Below are positions 7,460 to 17,815 of a stretch of 64,000 nt of DNA, piece after piece. How positions within the stretch are numbered: position 1 is the first letter of the stretch; every line of letters begins with the position of its first letter. The notes below the pieces were generated by a model. It ran no database searches. It saw nothing but the letters and a program-made list of their open reading frames with translations, and had not been told where the DNA came from. The stretch is taken from positions 3,398,641 through 3,462,640 of the forward strand of contig CP022585.1 of NCBI GenBank assembly GCA_002243285.1. Direction: 5' to 3'. Origin of the DNA: Candidatus Fluviicola riflensis (GTDB lineage: Bacteria; Bacteroidota; Bacteroidia; Flavobacteriales_D; Crocinitomicaceae). A program made the position numbers and the translations under genes.

Positions 7460-8470
7460 ATGATTCAGACAGATATTATCATCATAGGCGCCGGACCGGT
7501 AGGTTTATTCACTGTTTTTGAGGCGGGATTATTGAAATTGCGTTGTCACCTCATCGACTCATTACCGCAACCGGGCGGACAGTGCTCAGAAATTTACCCG
7601 AAAAAACCCATTTATGACATTCCCGGATTTCCTTCCGTTCTGGCAGGCGAACTGGTTGACAACCTGATGGAACAGGCAGCGCCTTTCAAACCGGGTTTCA
7701 CGTTGGGCGAAGCAGCCATGACTATTGAAAAAACAGCTGATAACAAATTCATTGTTACCACCATAAAAGGTACACAGCACGAAGCACCGATCGTAATGAT
7801 CGCTGGTGGATTGGGTGTTTTTGAACCACGTAAACCACCAATCGCAAACATTGTTGATTTTGAGGACAAAGGTGTGGAATACATCATCAAAGATCCTGAA
7901 TTTTACCGCGGAAAACGTTGCGTGATTGCGGGTGGTGGCGATTCGGCCCTGGATTGGTCGATCTTCCTGGCCGAAAAGAAAATTGCCAAAGAAGTGGTAT
8001 TGGTACACCGCAGCAGTTCGTTCCGCGGACATTTGGATTCGGTACAGAAAGTGATCGATTTGGCCGAAAGTGGGCAGATCAAACTTATTACTGAAGCTGA
8101 AGTAACCGGTTTGGAAGGAAACGGTGAACTCAACGCTGTGAAAATTCAACACACCAGCCAGGGAGAAATCATCTGTGAAACAGACCATTTCATTCCGTTA
8201 TTCGGCTTGAAACCTTCGTTGGGGCCAATTGCTGACTGGGGACTGGAAATCGAGAAAAATGCTATCAAAGTGAACACCCTGGATTATTCCACCAACATTC
8301 CCGGAATTTATGCCATTGGCGATGTAAACATCTATGAAAACAAGCTGAAATTGATTCTTTGCGGTTTCCACGAAGGAACATTGGCGGTACAATCGGCATT
8401 CGCGCGCATTCACCCTGATAAGAAAAACATTTTGAAGTACACTACGGTTAACGGGGTTACAGGATTCTGA
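7460..8470 (+). CDS. Ferredoxin-NADP(+) reductase, thioredoxin-reductase-like type
   Basis: This 336-residue flavoprotein has an N-terminal FAD-binding motif (IIIIGAGPVGLFTVFEAGLL), an FAD contact region (PGGQCSEIYPKKPIYDIPGFP), and an NADPH-binding Rossmann motif (CVIAGGGDSALDWSIFLAE near residue 152). A C-terminal FAD motif (IPGIYAIGDVNIYENKLKLI) closes the domain. The CxxC redox pair of true thioredoxin reductases is missing after the NADPH motif, where GGGDSALD stands instead. That is the hallmark of the TrxR-like ferredoxin/flavodoxin-NADP reductases of Bacteroidota and Firmicutes. It should move electrons between NADPH and ferredoxin or flavodoxin in the cytoplasm. A TATTTTTG box at 7433-7440 is a possible -7 element, and a terminator follows at 8500. 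Confidence 0.92.
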   Translation: MIQTDIIIIGAGPVGLFTVFEAGLLKLRCHLIDSLPQPGGQCSEIYPKKPIYDIPGFPSVLAGELVDNLMEQAAPFKPGFTLGEAAMTIEKTADNKFIVTTIKGTQHEAPIVMIAGGLGVFEPRKPPIANIVDFEDKGVEYIIKDPEFYRGKRCVIAGGGDSALDWSIFLAEKKIAKEVVLVHRSSSFRGHLDSVQKVIDLAESGQIKLITEAEVTGLEGNGELNAVKIQHTSQGEIICETDHFIPLFGLKPSLGPIADWGLEIEKNAIKVNTLDYSTNIPGIYAIGDVNIYENKLKLILCGFHEGTLAVQSAFARIHPDKKNILKYTTVNGVTGF

Positions 8471-8499
8471 TTTTTCTTTAAAACCATAACTTTAACAAC

Positions 8500-8531
8500 C
8501 CGTCTCAAGCAAGTTTTGAGGCGGTTTTTCT
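8500..8531 (+). terminator. Rho-independent terminator after the ferredoxin-NADP reductase gene
   Basis: CCGTCTCAA (8500-8508) pairs with TTGAGGCGG (8516-8524) with one G-U pair and is followed by a T-rich tail. Confidence 0.85.
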
Positions 8532-8580
8532 TTTTTTCGACTTATTTTGGGCGGAATTTGCAGTCAAACACAGAAAACAC

Positions 8581-10023
8581 ATGTGGAAAAATAGTTTAAT
8601 TGTTCTCATCAGTTGTTCTTCACTCAGTATTCAGGCACAGCAGCAGGAATACACTCCCGATACCAGTAAAGTGATCCAGCAACGGCTGGAAGACTGGCAA
8701 GATTTAAAATTCGGTTTGCTTATGCATTGGGGAACCTACAGCCAGTGGGGAATTGTTGAAAGCTGGAGCATTTGTCCGGAAGACCTGAGTTGGGCAGCCG
8801 GTGGAAGAAAACCAGGTGTTTCGGAATCGTATAATGATTATGTGAACCAGTACGAACAACTGCAAACCACTTTTAATCCGGAAAAATTCAACCCCGAAAA
8901 ATGGGCTGCCGCCGCCGGATATGCCGGAATGAAGTACATGGTCTTTACGACCAAACATCATGACGGATTTTGTATGTTCGACACCCAATACAGCGACTAC
9001 AAAATTACCGACAGCCTCACTCCTTTTTCCACCAATCCGCGCAGCAACATTACCAAAGAAATCTTTCAGGCGTTTCGCAACGACAATTTCTGGATCGGGG
9101 CTTACTTTTCAAAACCCGATTGGCACAGCGATTATTACTGGTGGAAACGCTTCCCGGCTACTGACCGAAATTGCAATTATTCCATTCAAAAATACCCCGA
9201 ACGCTGGGAACAGTTTATTGATTACACCCACGGTCAAATCAACGAATTACTCACCGATTACGGCAAAGTTGACATCCTTTGGCTCGATGGCGGCTGGGTT
9301 CGCCCGACAACCGAAGAAGAAATTGACGGCAAACTAAAAGATGTATACGAAGGTTCCAGATGGGCTCGAAATCCGCAGAATCAAGATATCCGAATGGGAG
9401 AATTGGTAGTGAAATCGCGCAATCTGCAACCCGGGTTGATCGTGGTTGACAGAGCCGTCCCGGGGCAGTATCAGAATTACCTCACACCCGAACAACACAT
9501 TCCTGAAACGGGACTTCCCTATCCTTGGGAGACCTGTATGACCATGGCTACCAGCTGGAGTTATGTACCCAACGACACCTATAAACCAACGGAAGAAATC
9601 ATTGAAAAACTGGTTGATGTTGTGAGCAAAGGTGGTAATTTCCTGCTGAATATCGGGCCTGGTCCTGATGGTGAATTGGATTCTGTTGCCTATGTGAGAT
9701 TACGTGAAATCGGCGATTGGATGACCATCAACAGTGAAGCGATCTATAACTCGCGCATGTTAACCGCATCGGGAGAAAACAGTACCATTCGTTATACTCA
9801 AAGTAAAGACAGTACTACTTTTTATGTGTTTTTCTCTGAATTTCCGGAAGGTAAAGTAGAACTAAAGCAATTGCAGCTGAACGATTCCTACAAGATGCAG
9901 ATGCTGGGTAGTTCCAAACCAATCAAATTCAGCAGTTCAGAGAAAGGAACCACGCTTCAACTGCCTTCCCCGCTCAAAAAGCAAGGCAAACACGTTTGGG
10001 TGGTGAAAGTCAGCAAAAAATAA
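8581..10023 (+). CDS. Alpha-L-fucosidase, glycoside hydrolase family 29
   Basis: The 480-residue protein has a signal peptide ending SIQAQ, so it acts in the periplasm or outside. The GH29 TIM barrel follows, with FGLLMHWGTYSQWG near the start, YMVFTTKHHDGFCMFDT (conserved HHDGF) and KVDILWLDGGW. The Asp of WLDGG (D236) is the expected nucleophile. A C-terminal beta-sandwich ends KKQGKHVWVVKVSKK. Family members release alpha-linked fucose from glycans with retention. The GH3 enzyme starts 41 bp downstream on the same strand, so the pair probably forms a small glycan-degradation operon. No SusC/SusD pair or regulator is next to it, so this is not a full polysaccharide utilisation locus. Confidence 0.92.
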   Translation: MWKNSLIVLISCSSLSIQAQQQEYTPDTSKVIQQRLEDWQDLKFGLLMHWGTYSQWGIVESWSICPEDLSWAAGGRKPGVSESYNDYVNQYEQLQTTFNPEKFNPEKWAAAAGYAGMKYMVFTTKHHDGFCMFDTQYSDYKITDSLTPFSTNPRSNITKEIFQAFRNDNFWIGAYFSKPDWHSDYYWWKRFPATDRNCNYSIQKYPERWEQFIDYTHGQINELLTDYGKVDILWLDGGWVRPTTEEEIDGKLKDVYEGSRWARNPQNQDIRMGELVVKSRNLQPGLIVVDRAVPGQYQNYLTPEQHIPETGLPYPWETCMTMATSWSYVPNDTYKPTEEIIEKLVDVVSKGGNFLLNIGPGPDGELDSVAYVRLREIGDWMTINSEAIYNSRMLTASGENSTIRYTQSKDSTTFYVFFSEFPEGKVELKQLQLNDSYKMQMLGSSKPIKFSSSEKGTTLQLPSPLKKQGKHVWVVKVSKK

Positions 10024-10064
10024 ACCGAACTCTTTTATTTCCAATCCGAACAACACGTTACACT

Positions 10065-12731
10065 ATGAAAGCACGCGTTATTTTCATCTTTACACTAAGC
10101 TTCATCGGTTCGTTTGATGCGCAGGAAATACTTCCCTATAAAAATCCGCAGCTTTCTATCGAAATCCGGGTTGCCGATTTACTGAAACGCATGACACCTG
10201 AAGAAAAATTCAGGCAGTTATTCATGATTCCCGGCGATTTAGGAACCGATTCCACGCGTTATACTGCCGGATTATTCGGGTTTCAGATCAATACAGTCAT
10301 CCAGCAAACCACGGCAGCCAATCAATTAATGCAATACAATGCCGGACAAAACGCCTTACAAACCGCCCTGAAAATCAATGCCATTCAACGCTTTTTTGTA
10401 GAAGACTCAAGGCTTGGAATCCCGATTATTGCCTTCGATGAAGCACTTCATGGATTAGTACGCTCCGAGGCAACTGCATTTCCACAATCCATTGGTTTGG
10501 CAGCAACCTTCGATACAACGTTGATGAACAAAACCGCGGGTGCTATCGCATCCGAATGCCGATCACGGGGATTACGCCTGATCCTTTCTCCGGTAGTCAA
10601 CCTGGCAACTGACGTTCGCTGGGGCCGTGTGGAAGAAACCTACGGAGAAGATCCGCTGTTGACATCACTCATGGGAACAGCATTTGTAAAAGCTTTCGAA
10701 CAGCGCGGAATCATAATAACACCCAAACATTTTGCCGTCAATCATGGTGAAGGTGGTCGTGACAGTTATCCCATCAACTACAGTGAACGCCTGCTGGAAG
10801 AAACGTACCTGGTACCGTTCAAAGCCGTCATTCAAAAAGGTGGCGCGCGCTCCATTATGACGGCCTACAACAGTATCGACGGGAGACCTTGCTCAGCCAA
10901 TGATTGGTTGTTGAATCAAAAACTGAAAAACGAATGGGGATTTCGCGGGTTTGTGATCAGCGATGCCGGAGCAGTTGGCGGAGCTAATGTTTTGCACTTT
11001 ACAGCACGTGATTACGCCGACGCAGGCAAACAATCGGTTGAAAACGGGTTGGACGTGATTTTCCAGACCGATATCAATCATGCTGAATTGTTCAACGAAC
11101 CGTTTTTGAGTAAAAGTATTGATCAAGCGAAACTGGATAGCGCTGTGGCACGCGTGCTTCGCATGAAGTTTGAACTCGGGCTGTTCGAGCACCCGTATGT
11201 TGATCTATCGGCACTGCAAAACAAGATTGACGTGGCATCACATCGTACACTCGCAAAAGAAGCCGCGCTCAAATCAGTTGTACTGCTCAAAAATGACAAT
11301 CAGATTCTTCCGTTGTCGGCTTCGTTGAAAACAATTGCCCTTTTCGGGCAAGATGCCGTGGAAGCACGCTTGGGCGGATACAGCGGCCCGGGCAACAATC
11401 CCATTTCCATTTTTACAGGACTTCAGCAGGAACTCAACGAAAAAATCAATCTGCTTTACGCCAAAGGGTGTGACCGGATGACCATTAACTGGAATAGTGT
11501 TTCGCCCGATTATTTCACGCATGCAGTGAACGGAGTCACAGAATCTGGATTACAAGCAACTTATTTCAACAATATTTCCCTGAGCGGAACACCGGTTTTG
11601 GAACGTATCGATCCGAGCATTCAATTTCAGTGGACTTTGTTTTCACCGGATCCATCCATCAATTATGATTTTTTCTCAGCCCGATGGACCGGAAATCTCA
11701 CTTCACCCGCTTCAGGAAATTTCAACATTGGCATCGACGGAAACGACGGTTATCGCTTGTACCTCAACGATGAATTGATCATCGACACCTGGAACCAACA
11801 AGGATACAACACAACACTCAAAAGCTACACATTCAAAAAGGGCGAAACTTACGCTTTGCGGGTAGAATACAAAGAAGCTGCCGGAAATGCTAAATTTCAC
11901 CTCATTTGGGATGCCGACATTGTATCGGAACACGAAAAAGAATTGAGTGAAGCACTGAAAATTGCTAAAAAAAGTGATGTATTGATTGTAGTAGCCGGAA
12001 TTGAAGAAGGCGAATTCAGAGATCGCAGTTCACTCGCACTACCGGGAAATCAGGAAGAATTGATTTTGAAACTTGCCGAAACCGGAAAACCGGTCATCGT
12101 ACTGATTTCAGGAGGAAGCGCTGTTACCATGGAACGTTGGAAAAACAACGTGGATGCCATTGCAAGTATTTGGTATCCGGGAGAAGCAGGAGGCGAAGCT
12201 GTGGCAGAATTACTCACCGGAAAAGTTTCTCCTTCGGGAAAGCTGCCTATTACCTTTCCCGTTTCGGAAGGCCAATTGCCACTTGTGTACAATCACAAAC
12301 CGACAGGCAGAGGTGATGATTATGCAGATCTCAGCGGACAACCGTTATTTCCCTTCGGTTATGGCTTGAGTTATACCACTTTTGAGTATTCCAATCTGCA
12401 ATTCGACCGAACCATAGCCGGAACAAACGATTCCATTCGGGTGAAATTCACGCTGAAAAACACCGGAAATTACGATAGCGAAGAAGTGGTGCAACTTTAT
12501 CTCTACGACGAATTGTCGACCTTCGCCAAACCGGTAAAAGAACTCAAAGGCTTTCAGCGAATAGCCCTAAAAAAAGGAGAAACAACCAGCGTTTCATTCT
12601 CCATTTCACCCGATATGCTCACTACACTCGATGCCACCTTAAAACCTGTAGTTGAACCGGGATTTTTTCGGATCATGATTGGCAGTTCCAGTAAAGACAT
12701 TCGCCTGAGAGATCGGATTGAGATCAGGTGA
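10065..12731 (+). CDS. GH3 beta-glycosidase with inserted PA14 domain
   Basis: The ATG at 10065 starts a signal peptide (MKARVIFIFTLSFIGSFDAQ); the frame extends upstream but that would bury it. The 888-residue product has the GH3 N-terminal barrel with PIIAFDEALHGL, KHFAVNHGEGGRDSY and GFVISDAG. D300 of SDAG is the predicted nucleophile; SDW is more usual at this site. The second domain (VVLLKNDNQILPL onwards) is interrupted by a PA14 domain (about residues 480-620, SPASGNFNIGIDGNDGYRLY), a known insertion in many GH3 beta-glucosidases and a carbohydrate-binding module. EEGEFRDRSSLALPG, FPFGYGLSYTTFEYSNL and a fibronectin-III-like C-terminus complete the layout. Substrate may be a beta-glucoside or beta-xyloside. 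It lies downstream of the fucosidase. Confidence 0.92.
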   Translation: MKARVIFIFTLSFIGSFDAQEILPYKNPQLSIEIRVADLLKRMTPEEKFRQLFMIPGDLGTDSTRYTAGLFGFQINTVIQQTTAANQLMQYNAGQNALQTALKINAIQRFFVEDSRLGIPIIAFDEALHGLVRSEATAFPQSIGLAATFDTTLMNKTAGAIASECRSRGLRLILSPVVNLATDVRWGRVEETYGEDPLLTSLMGTAFVKAFEQRGIIITPKHFAVNHGEGGRDSYPINYSERLLEETYLVPFKAVIQKGGARSIMTAYNSIDGRPCSANDWLLNQKLKNEWGFRGFVISDAGAVGGANVLHFTARDYADAGKQSVENGLDVIFQTDINHAELFNEPFLSKSIDQAKLDSAVARVLRMKFELGLFEHPYVDLSALQNKIDVASHRTLAKEAALKSVVLLKNDNQILPLSASLKTIALFGQDAVEARLGGYSGPGNNPISIFTGLQQELNEKINLLYAKGCDRMTINWNSVSPDYFTHAVNGVTESGLQATYFNNISLSGTPVLERIDPSIQFQWTLFSPDPSINYDFFSARWTGNLTSPASGNFNIGIDGNDGYRLYLNDELIIDTWNQQGYNTTLKSYTFKKGETYALRVEYKEAAGNAKFHLIWDADIVSEHEKELSEALKIAKKSDVLIVVAGIEEGEFRDRSSLALPGNQEELILKLAETGKPVIVLISGGSAVTMERWKNNVDAIASIWYPGEAGGEAVAELLTGKVSPSGKLPITFPVSEGQLPLVYNHKPTGRGDDYADLSGQPLFPFGYGLSYTTFEYSNLQFDRTIAGTNDSIRVKFTLKNTGNYDSEEVVQLYLYDELSTFAKPVKELKGFQRIALKKGETTSVSFSISPDMLTTLDATLKPVVEPGFFRIMIGSSSKDIRLRDRIEIR

Positions 12732-13045
12732 TAGCTGTAAATACCTCTGGTGAAAGAATTTTAGTTTGAAATGAAAGCTTCAAAACTGAGAGTAAGTTCC
12801 CAATCCTACGAACTTGCTAAAAACAGCCAATAAACTCATTTTCAATAAATTAATTATGCATTCAACATGAATTTGATTTTATCAGTTGAGTTAAAGTTTT
12901 AAAACAAACGAAATACTAAGCCGGGGCGCGATTCTTACCGCAAAATCTTTTTTGTTTGCTTTTTGTGGTGTCAAACAAAAAGTAAGATAAAGAGGACAAC
13001 CACCTTTCACCGATTGTTATTAGTTTTAGCCCACAACTCTACAAT
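12732..13045. other. Gene-free stretch (314 bp) with one long hairpin
   Basis: No gene was seen. A hairpin formed by TTTTTGTTTG (12949-12958) and CAAACAAAAAG (12972-12982) lies in the middle and could end the fucosidase/GH3 transcript on the plus strand. The rest is AT-rich and should contain the promoter of the gene starting at 13046. Confidence 0.5.
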
Positions 13046-16000
13046 ATGAAAAAAACGCTTCAGCTTGCTGCGATTGCCCTTATTTCCTTTTCGGCAATGG
13101 CACAGAAAAAACCGGCTTCAACCACTAGCGCTCCATTCGACGCTTCAACGGTTGGCGCTCTGAATTTTAGATTGGTTGGCCCAGCCTTGACGTCAGGACG
13201 TATTTCCGATTTGGCCATTCACCCGAAAAATCAAGATGTATGGTACATATCTGCCGCTTCGGGAGGCGTATGGAAAACCACCAATCACGGAACCACTTTC
13301 TCCCCGATTTTTGACAATTACGGATCGTTTTCAATTGGTTGTGTAGAACTCGCGCCCACCAATCCGAATACCGTTTGGGTCGGAACAGGTGAAAACAATA
13401 ACCAACGTTCAGTATCGTATGGTGATGGCGTTTACAAGTCGCTCGACGGTGGTAAAAGTTTCACCAACATGGGACTCAAAACATCCGAACACATCGGGAA
13501 TATTATCATTCACCCGACTGACGAAAATACGGTTTGGGTCGCGGCTTACGGTCCGGTTTGGAGTGCAGGCGGTGAACGAGGTGTTTACAAAACAACCGAT
13601 GGCGGTAAAACATGGGAACGTACGTTATTCGTTTCAAACGATACGGGAATTTCCGAAATTGCAATCGACCCGAAAAACCCTGATATTTTGTACGCAACAG
13701 CACACCAGCGTCGCCGCCAGGAATGGACTTACATTGGTGGCGGACCTGAATCCGGCGCTTATAAATCAACTGACGGTGGTAAAACATGGCGAGAAATCAA
13801 CAGCGGTTTACCGAAGGGCGAAATGGGCAGGATCGGTATTTCTGTTTCTCCTGCAGATGAAAACTACATCTACGCAATCATTGAAGCGCGAGATGACAAA
13901 GGCGGTTTTTTCCGTTCCACGAACAAAGGCGAAAGCTGGTCTAAAATGTCAGGCTACAACACCAGCGGAAATTATTACCAGGAAATTATTTGCGACAACA
14001 CCAACCGCGATAAGGTATTCGCGATGGATACATGGTTACATCATACAACCGACGGCGGTAAAACCTTTGTGCTTACAGGTGAAGATTTTAAGCACGTCGA
14101 CAATCATGCTATTTGGGTAGATCCGCAAAACCCGGATCACTGGCTCGTAGGTTGCGACGGTGGTTTGTATGAAACCTATAACCACGCCAAAGATTGGAAA
14201 TACTTCGCCAATCTTCCCCTCATTCAATTCTACAAGGTCGCTACCGACAACGCAACTCCATTTTACAATATTTACGGTGGTACGCAGGATAACAATTCCA
14301 TGGGCGGGCCTTCAGCCAGTATCAATAACGCCGGTGTGCTCAACTCAGATTGGTTTATAACCAACGGTGGCGATGGATTCGAATCGGCTATCGATCCGAC
14401 AGATCCAAACATCGTTTATGCGCAATCACAATACGGCGGTTTGGTGCGTTACGACAAATCATCGGGCGAAAAAATCTCCATCCAACCTTTACCGGGCAAA
14501 GGCGAAGCAGGCCACCGATGGAACTGGGATGCACCGTTACTGGTTTCACCACACGACCATAAAACCTTGTATTTTGCAGCGAACAAAGTATTCAAAACAA
14601 CCAATCAGGGCGATGACTGGACAACGATTTCGCCTGATCTTTCGCAGCAAATGGACCGCAATAAGCTCAAAGTAATGGGACAGGTCTGGAGCATCGATGC
14701 GGTAATGAAAAATGCTTCGACAACCATTTATGGAAACATTGTGGCATTGGACGAATCACCGAAAAAGAAAGGTTTGTTGTATGCCGGAACCGACGATGGA
14801 TTGGTGCAGGTTTCTGATAATGACGGCCAATCCTGGAGCAAATCACAAACGTTCCCGGGTGTTCCTGCAAATACGCGCGTCAACATGCTTACGGCTTCAT
14901 TATTCAACGAAAACGAAGTCTACGCCGTGTTTAACAACCACCGTTCGGGCGATTTTAAACCGTATGTTTTCAAAAGTTCAGACAAAGGAAAAACATGGGT
15001 TTCCATTAGTTCAAACCTGCCGGAAAGAGGTTCGGTTTACTGTATCAAACAAGATTTCACCGATCCGAATTTGTTGTTTGTCGGAACGGAATTCGGAGCA
15101 TATTTCACCAACGACGACGGAAAAACATGGACAAAACTCAGTGGTCTTCCTACCACGGCGGTTTATGATCTGGATATTCAGAAACGCGAAAATGACTTGG
15201 TGGCAGCTACGTTCGGGCGAGGTTTTTACGTATTGGACAACTATTCGCCATTGCGCGATCTGAAAAAAGAAACACTCGACAAACCGGCGTATTTGTATCC
15301 GGTTGAAGATGCCTTGCTTTATGTTCCTTCTGCACCGCTTGGATTGACTGGAACAGGTTCGCAAGGCGCTGATTTATGGGCAGCCCCCAATCCAGTTTTC
15401 GGTGCTGTGTTTTCGTTGTATGTAAAAGAAACACCAAAGACGTTGAAAGAACTACGCAAGGAAAAAGAAAGCGCATTGGAAAAAGAGAAAAAAGATGTGT
15501 TTTATCCGACCCTTGAAGAATTGAAAAAAGAAGAATTGGAGGAAAAAGCTCAATTGATCTGGATCATCCGCGATAGTGCCGGAACGGAAATCCGCAAATT
15601 GACCTCTTCACCTTCCAAGGGAATCAGCCGTATGAACTGGAACCTGCGTTTGGAAACTACATCTCCGATCAATCCAAACAAACGTGCACCGGGAAGATAC
15701 GAATCTGCCGATGAGGGCGCTTTGGTAACAGCCGGCACTTATTCCGTAGAAGTCGTTTTGGTGAAAGACGGTAAAAGCGAATCGCTGGTTCCAAAAACAA
15801 ACTTTAAGGTAAAATCCCTGAACAATCAATCATTACCGGCAACCAACAAAGCCGAATTGGCGCAATTCAGAAAAGAAGTTGCCGAATTGGGACGCAGCAT
15901 AAACGGTTCAGCTAAACTCATGCAAGAAACAAATGAAAAACTGAACCTGATAAAAGTTGCGATTACCAATTACCCGAATGCCGATATCAAATTACTGGAA

Positions 16001-16318
16001 GAAGTAAGAGCTATTAAACTGGGACTTTCGGATTGTTCAGTGTTGCTTTATGGCGATGGTTTAAAAGCTTCACGCGAGTTTGAAACAGCTCCGGGAATTG
16101 CAGGCCGTTTGGGCAATGTGGAATATCAATTGTATGAAAGCACGACTGGTGTTACTAAAACTCAAAAAGACAACATTGCGATTGCAGAAGAAGAATATGC
16201 CACATTCCGCAAGCAGTTAGATGCGTTAATTGTTCGTGTAAAAGACCTTGAAACCAAATTGGAAGCAGTCCCTGTTCCATACATCAAAGGAAAAGACGAG
16301 AACTGGAAGGAAAATTGA
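13046..16318 (+). CDS. Large VPS10/BNR-repeat (sortilin-like beta-propeller) secreted protein
   Basis: This 1090-residue protein begins with signal peptide MKKTLQLAAIALISFSAMAQ. Residues 35-740 form one or two beta-propellers marked by many Asp-box (BNR) motifs: YKSLDGGKSF, YKTTDGGKTWER, YKSTDGGKTWRE, FRSTNKGESWSK, HTTDGGKTF, FKTTNQGDDW, VQVSDNDGQSW, FKSSDKGKTW and FTNDDGKTW. This fits the VPS10/sortilin-like glycosyl-hydrolase-related proteins of Bacteroidota; true glycosidase activity is not shown for most. The C-terminal third is a beta-sandwich (LTSSPSKGISRMNWNLR) followed by helical, charged sequence with coiled-coil character. No T9SS sorting domain is visible. It is flanked by hairpins at 12949-12982 and 16355-16390 and looks monocistronic. 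Confidence 0.85.
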   Translation: MKKTLQLAAIALISFSAMAQKKPASTTSAPFDASTVGALNFRLVGPALTSGRISDLAIHPKNQDVWYISAASGGVWKTTNHGTTFSPIFDNYGSFSIGCVELAPTNPNTVWVGTGENNNQRSVSYGDGVYKSLDGGKSFTNMGLKTSEHIGNIIIHPTDENTVWVAAYGPVWSAGGERGVYKTTDGGKTWERTLFVSNDTGISEIAIDPKNPDILYATAHQRRRQEWTYIGGGPESGAYKSTDGGKTWREINSGLPKGEMGRIGISVSPADENYIYAIIEARDDKGGFFRSTNKGESWSKMSGYNTSGNYYQEIICDNTNRDKVFAMDTWLHHTTDGGKTFVLTGEDFKHVDNHAIWVDPQNPDHWLVGCDGGLYETYNHAKDWKYFANLPLIQFYKVATDNATPFYNIYGGTQDNNSMGGPSASINNAGVLNSDWFITNGGDGFESAIDPTDPNIVYAQSQYGGLVRYDKSSGEKISIQPLPGKGEAGHRWNWDAPLLVSPHDHKTLYFAANKVFKTTNQGDDWTTISPDLSQQMDRNKLKVMGQVWSIDAVMKNASTTIYGNIVALDESPKKKGLLYAGTDDGLVQVSDNDGQSWSKSQTFPGVPANTRVNMLTASLFNENEVYAVFNNHRSGDFKPYVFKSSDKGKTWVSISSNLPERGSVYCIKQDFTDPNLLFVGTEFGAYFTNDDGKTWTKLSGLPTTAVYDLDIQKRENDLVAATFGRGFYVLDNYSPLRDLKKETLDKPAYLYPVEDALLYVPSAPLGLTGTGSQGADLWAAPNPVFGAVFSLYVKETPKTLKELRKEKESALEKEKKDVFYPTLEELKKEELEEKAQLIWIIRDSAGTEIRKLTSSPSKGISRMNWNLRLETTSPINPNKRAPGRYESADEGALVTAGTYSVEVVLVKDGKSESLVPKTNFKVKSLNNQSLPATNKAELAQFRKEVAELGRSINGSAKLMQETNEKLNLIKVAITNYPNADIKLLEEVRAIKLGLSDCSVLLYGDGLKASREFETAPGIAGRLGNVEYQLYESTTGVTKTQKDNIAIAEEEYATFRKQLDALIVRVKDLETKLEAVPVPYIKGKDENWKEN

Positions 16319-16354
16319 TTGATCAGAATTGAACGGTGATTGACTATTCATTTC

Positions 16355-16390
16355 GGCTTTTGTTGGGTTCTTTGTGATCCAACAAAAGCC
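16355..16390 (+). terminator. Long perfect hairpin after the VPS10/BNR gene
   Basis: GGCTTTTGTTGG (16355-16366) pairs perfectly over 12 bp with CCAACAAAAGCC (16379-16390) around a 12-nt loop, 37 bp after the stop codon. There is no immediate T tract, so it may act as an mRNA 3'-end stabiliser or weak terminator. The hairpin at 12949-12982 is similar in sequence. Confidence 0.6.
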
Positions 16391-16976
16391 TTGATCAGTT
16401 TAGCTTTTTTTATTCGACAAAACGCCTGCTTATTAATACCACTAATGTTAAATTGTAGACAAACGTTATTTTTTTTGTCAAAAACGCTTGACTTGTCTTT
16501 TTTAATTTCATAAGTTAGCTTCCACAATGCGGTTAAGATTGCTTGATTAAAGTTAGACAATCGTTAAATTACCGCTCGATATATACGTTTAACGTAACTG
16601 TTTTAGCAATATTCCAACTTGCAAAAACATTTTCCACACTCCTTATTTTCTGCAACTTCGAATATTCAGATTTCATTTAATGAAGCTGAGTTGGTGTTGA
16701 ACTATTGACTGCTCTGCAAGACTGTTTCTTACTGCAATCCAGTAATAGGTTGAGCTATTCTAATTATAAAATGTAATACTTATCTATTATCCTGACAGGA
16801 TAAAATATCACAGATTGCTTTTTGTTGGCTTATCACTACTCTCAAGGGAGAGAGCTTTTGGAACGTATTAACCAGCGCTGCCAAAGTAAAACTATTCACT
16901 TTCACTACTGAATGCATTGAGATTGCCTATGTACAATTATTCTTTTCTACAGAATAATTTTAATCACTACTGCCAA

Positions 16977-17018
16977 ATGGATGTTATTGTTACCACCAAT
17001 GACATCCATTTTTTTTTC
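16977..17018 (+). terminator. Orphan hairpin with T-tract (copy 1)
   Basis: ATGGATGTTATTG (16977-16989) pairs with CAATGACATCCAT (16997-17009) through a 7-nt loop and is followed by nine T, so it has the form of a rho-independent terminator. No protein gene lies upstream. A near-identical hairpin with the same loop occurs at 17779-17815. Confidence 0.65.
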
Positions 17019-17778
17019 AGATGGGGGGTACAAACAACCGAAATTCATTTTGGTCAAAAAAAAATGTTAATTTTTGTTCGTTCAGAACCTTATTATGTTC
17101 AATCAAACACAATATACATTCATTTCTGTTATTTAATGAACATAAATAGTTGGCAATCCGCGCTTAATTTTAATATATTTCAATTAGCAAGCAGATTTTA
17201 CTACACGACTAAAAACCGGAATCTTGTTTGTAATTATACTTACTACTGAAAAACTACAACCTATGAAAAGAAATCTACACCCTTTAACCGTTCATTGCGA
17301 ACGCTTCTCATCGGGACTACCCTTTATTTTTTAATCACACATTGTTTTTATTGTATTGCCAATAATTTATAAAATCCAATTGTGATTATTTTTCAACTCA
17401 CACACTATGTTACCGGTTATCGTGTGTCATTTTGAAAACCAAATGCTTTTGTAAAAGAGGTATTACCCCTGCTTATCAACTACTTAAATAGAGAATACTT
17501 ACTAAAACTACTCATCATGAATACTGAAAACAATCATTGTCTTTTGTTGCTTTATTGCACCTGTATATTTTACAATAAAGGCAAGCCATCCAAAGAATAT
17601 TTTCATCTGTTAAGAGAGGGATAAATACGGTTACACCGCTGAAAACTCAAACAACACACCATCACCACTATACGATGTTTTTATTACCCGATTAACTTTC
17701 TTAGATGAAAAGCAGATCCATTCGATTGCTACCACCATGAGAATTGGATCACCACTATTCATTAAAACCCATTCTATA

Positions 17779-17815
17779 AGATGGATGTTATTGTTACCAC
17801 CAATAGCATCCATCT
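17779..17815. repeat. Orphan hairpin (copy 2) repeated from 16977
   Basis: AGATGGATGTTATTG and CAATAGCATCCATCT form a 15-bp stem (one G-U pair) around TTACCAC. Stem and loop match copy 1 at 16977-17009 apart from two stem positions, 0.8 kb apart. Confidence 0.75.

Noticed and set aside
8581..12731. Complete polysaccharide utilisation locus around the GH29/GH3 genes
   Set aside because: No SusC/SusD pair, sulfatase or hybrid regulator lies next to the two glycosidases.
16348..16560. 70-codon open frame on the minus strand
   Set aside because: It overlaps the perfect hairpin at 16355-16390 and has no recognisable family; composition is that of AT-rich non-coding DNA.
16917..17249. 110-codon open frame in the AT-rich region
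   Set aside because: It spans the terminator-like hairpin at 16977-17018, and its protein is rich in Phe, Tyr and Asn without a domain pattern.
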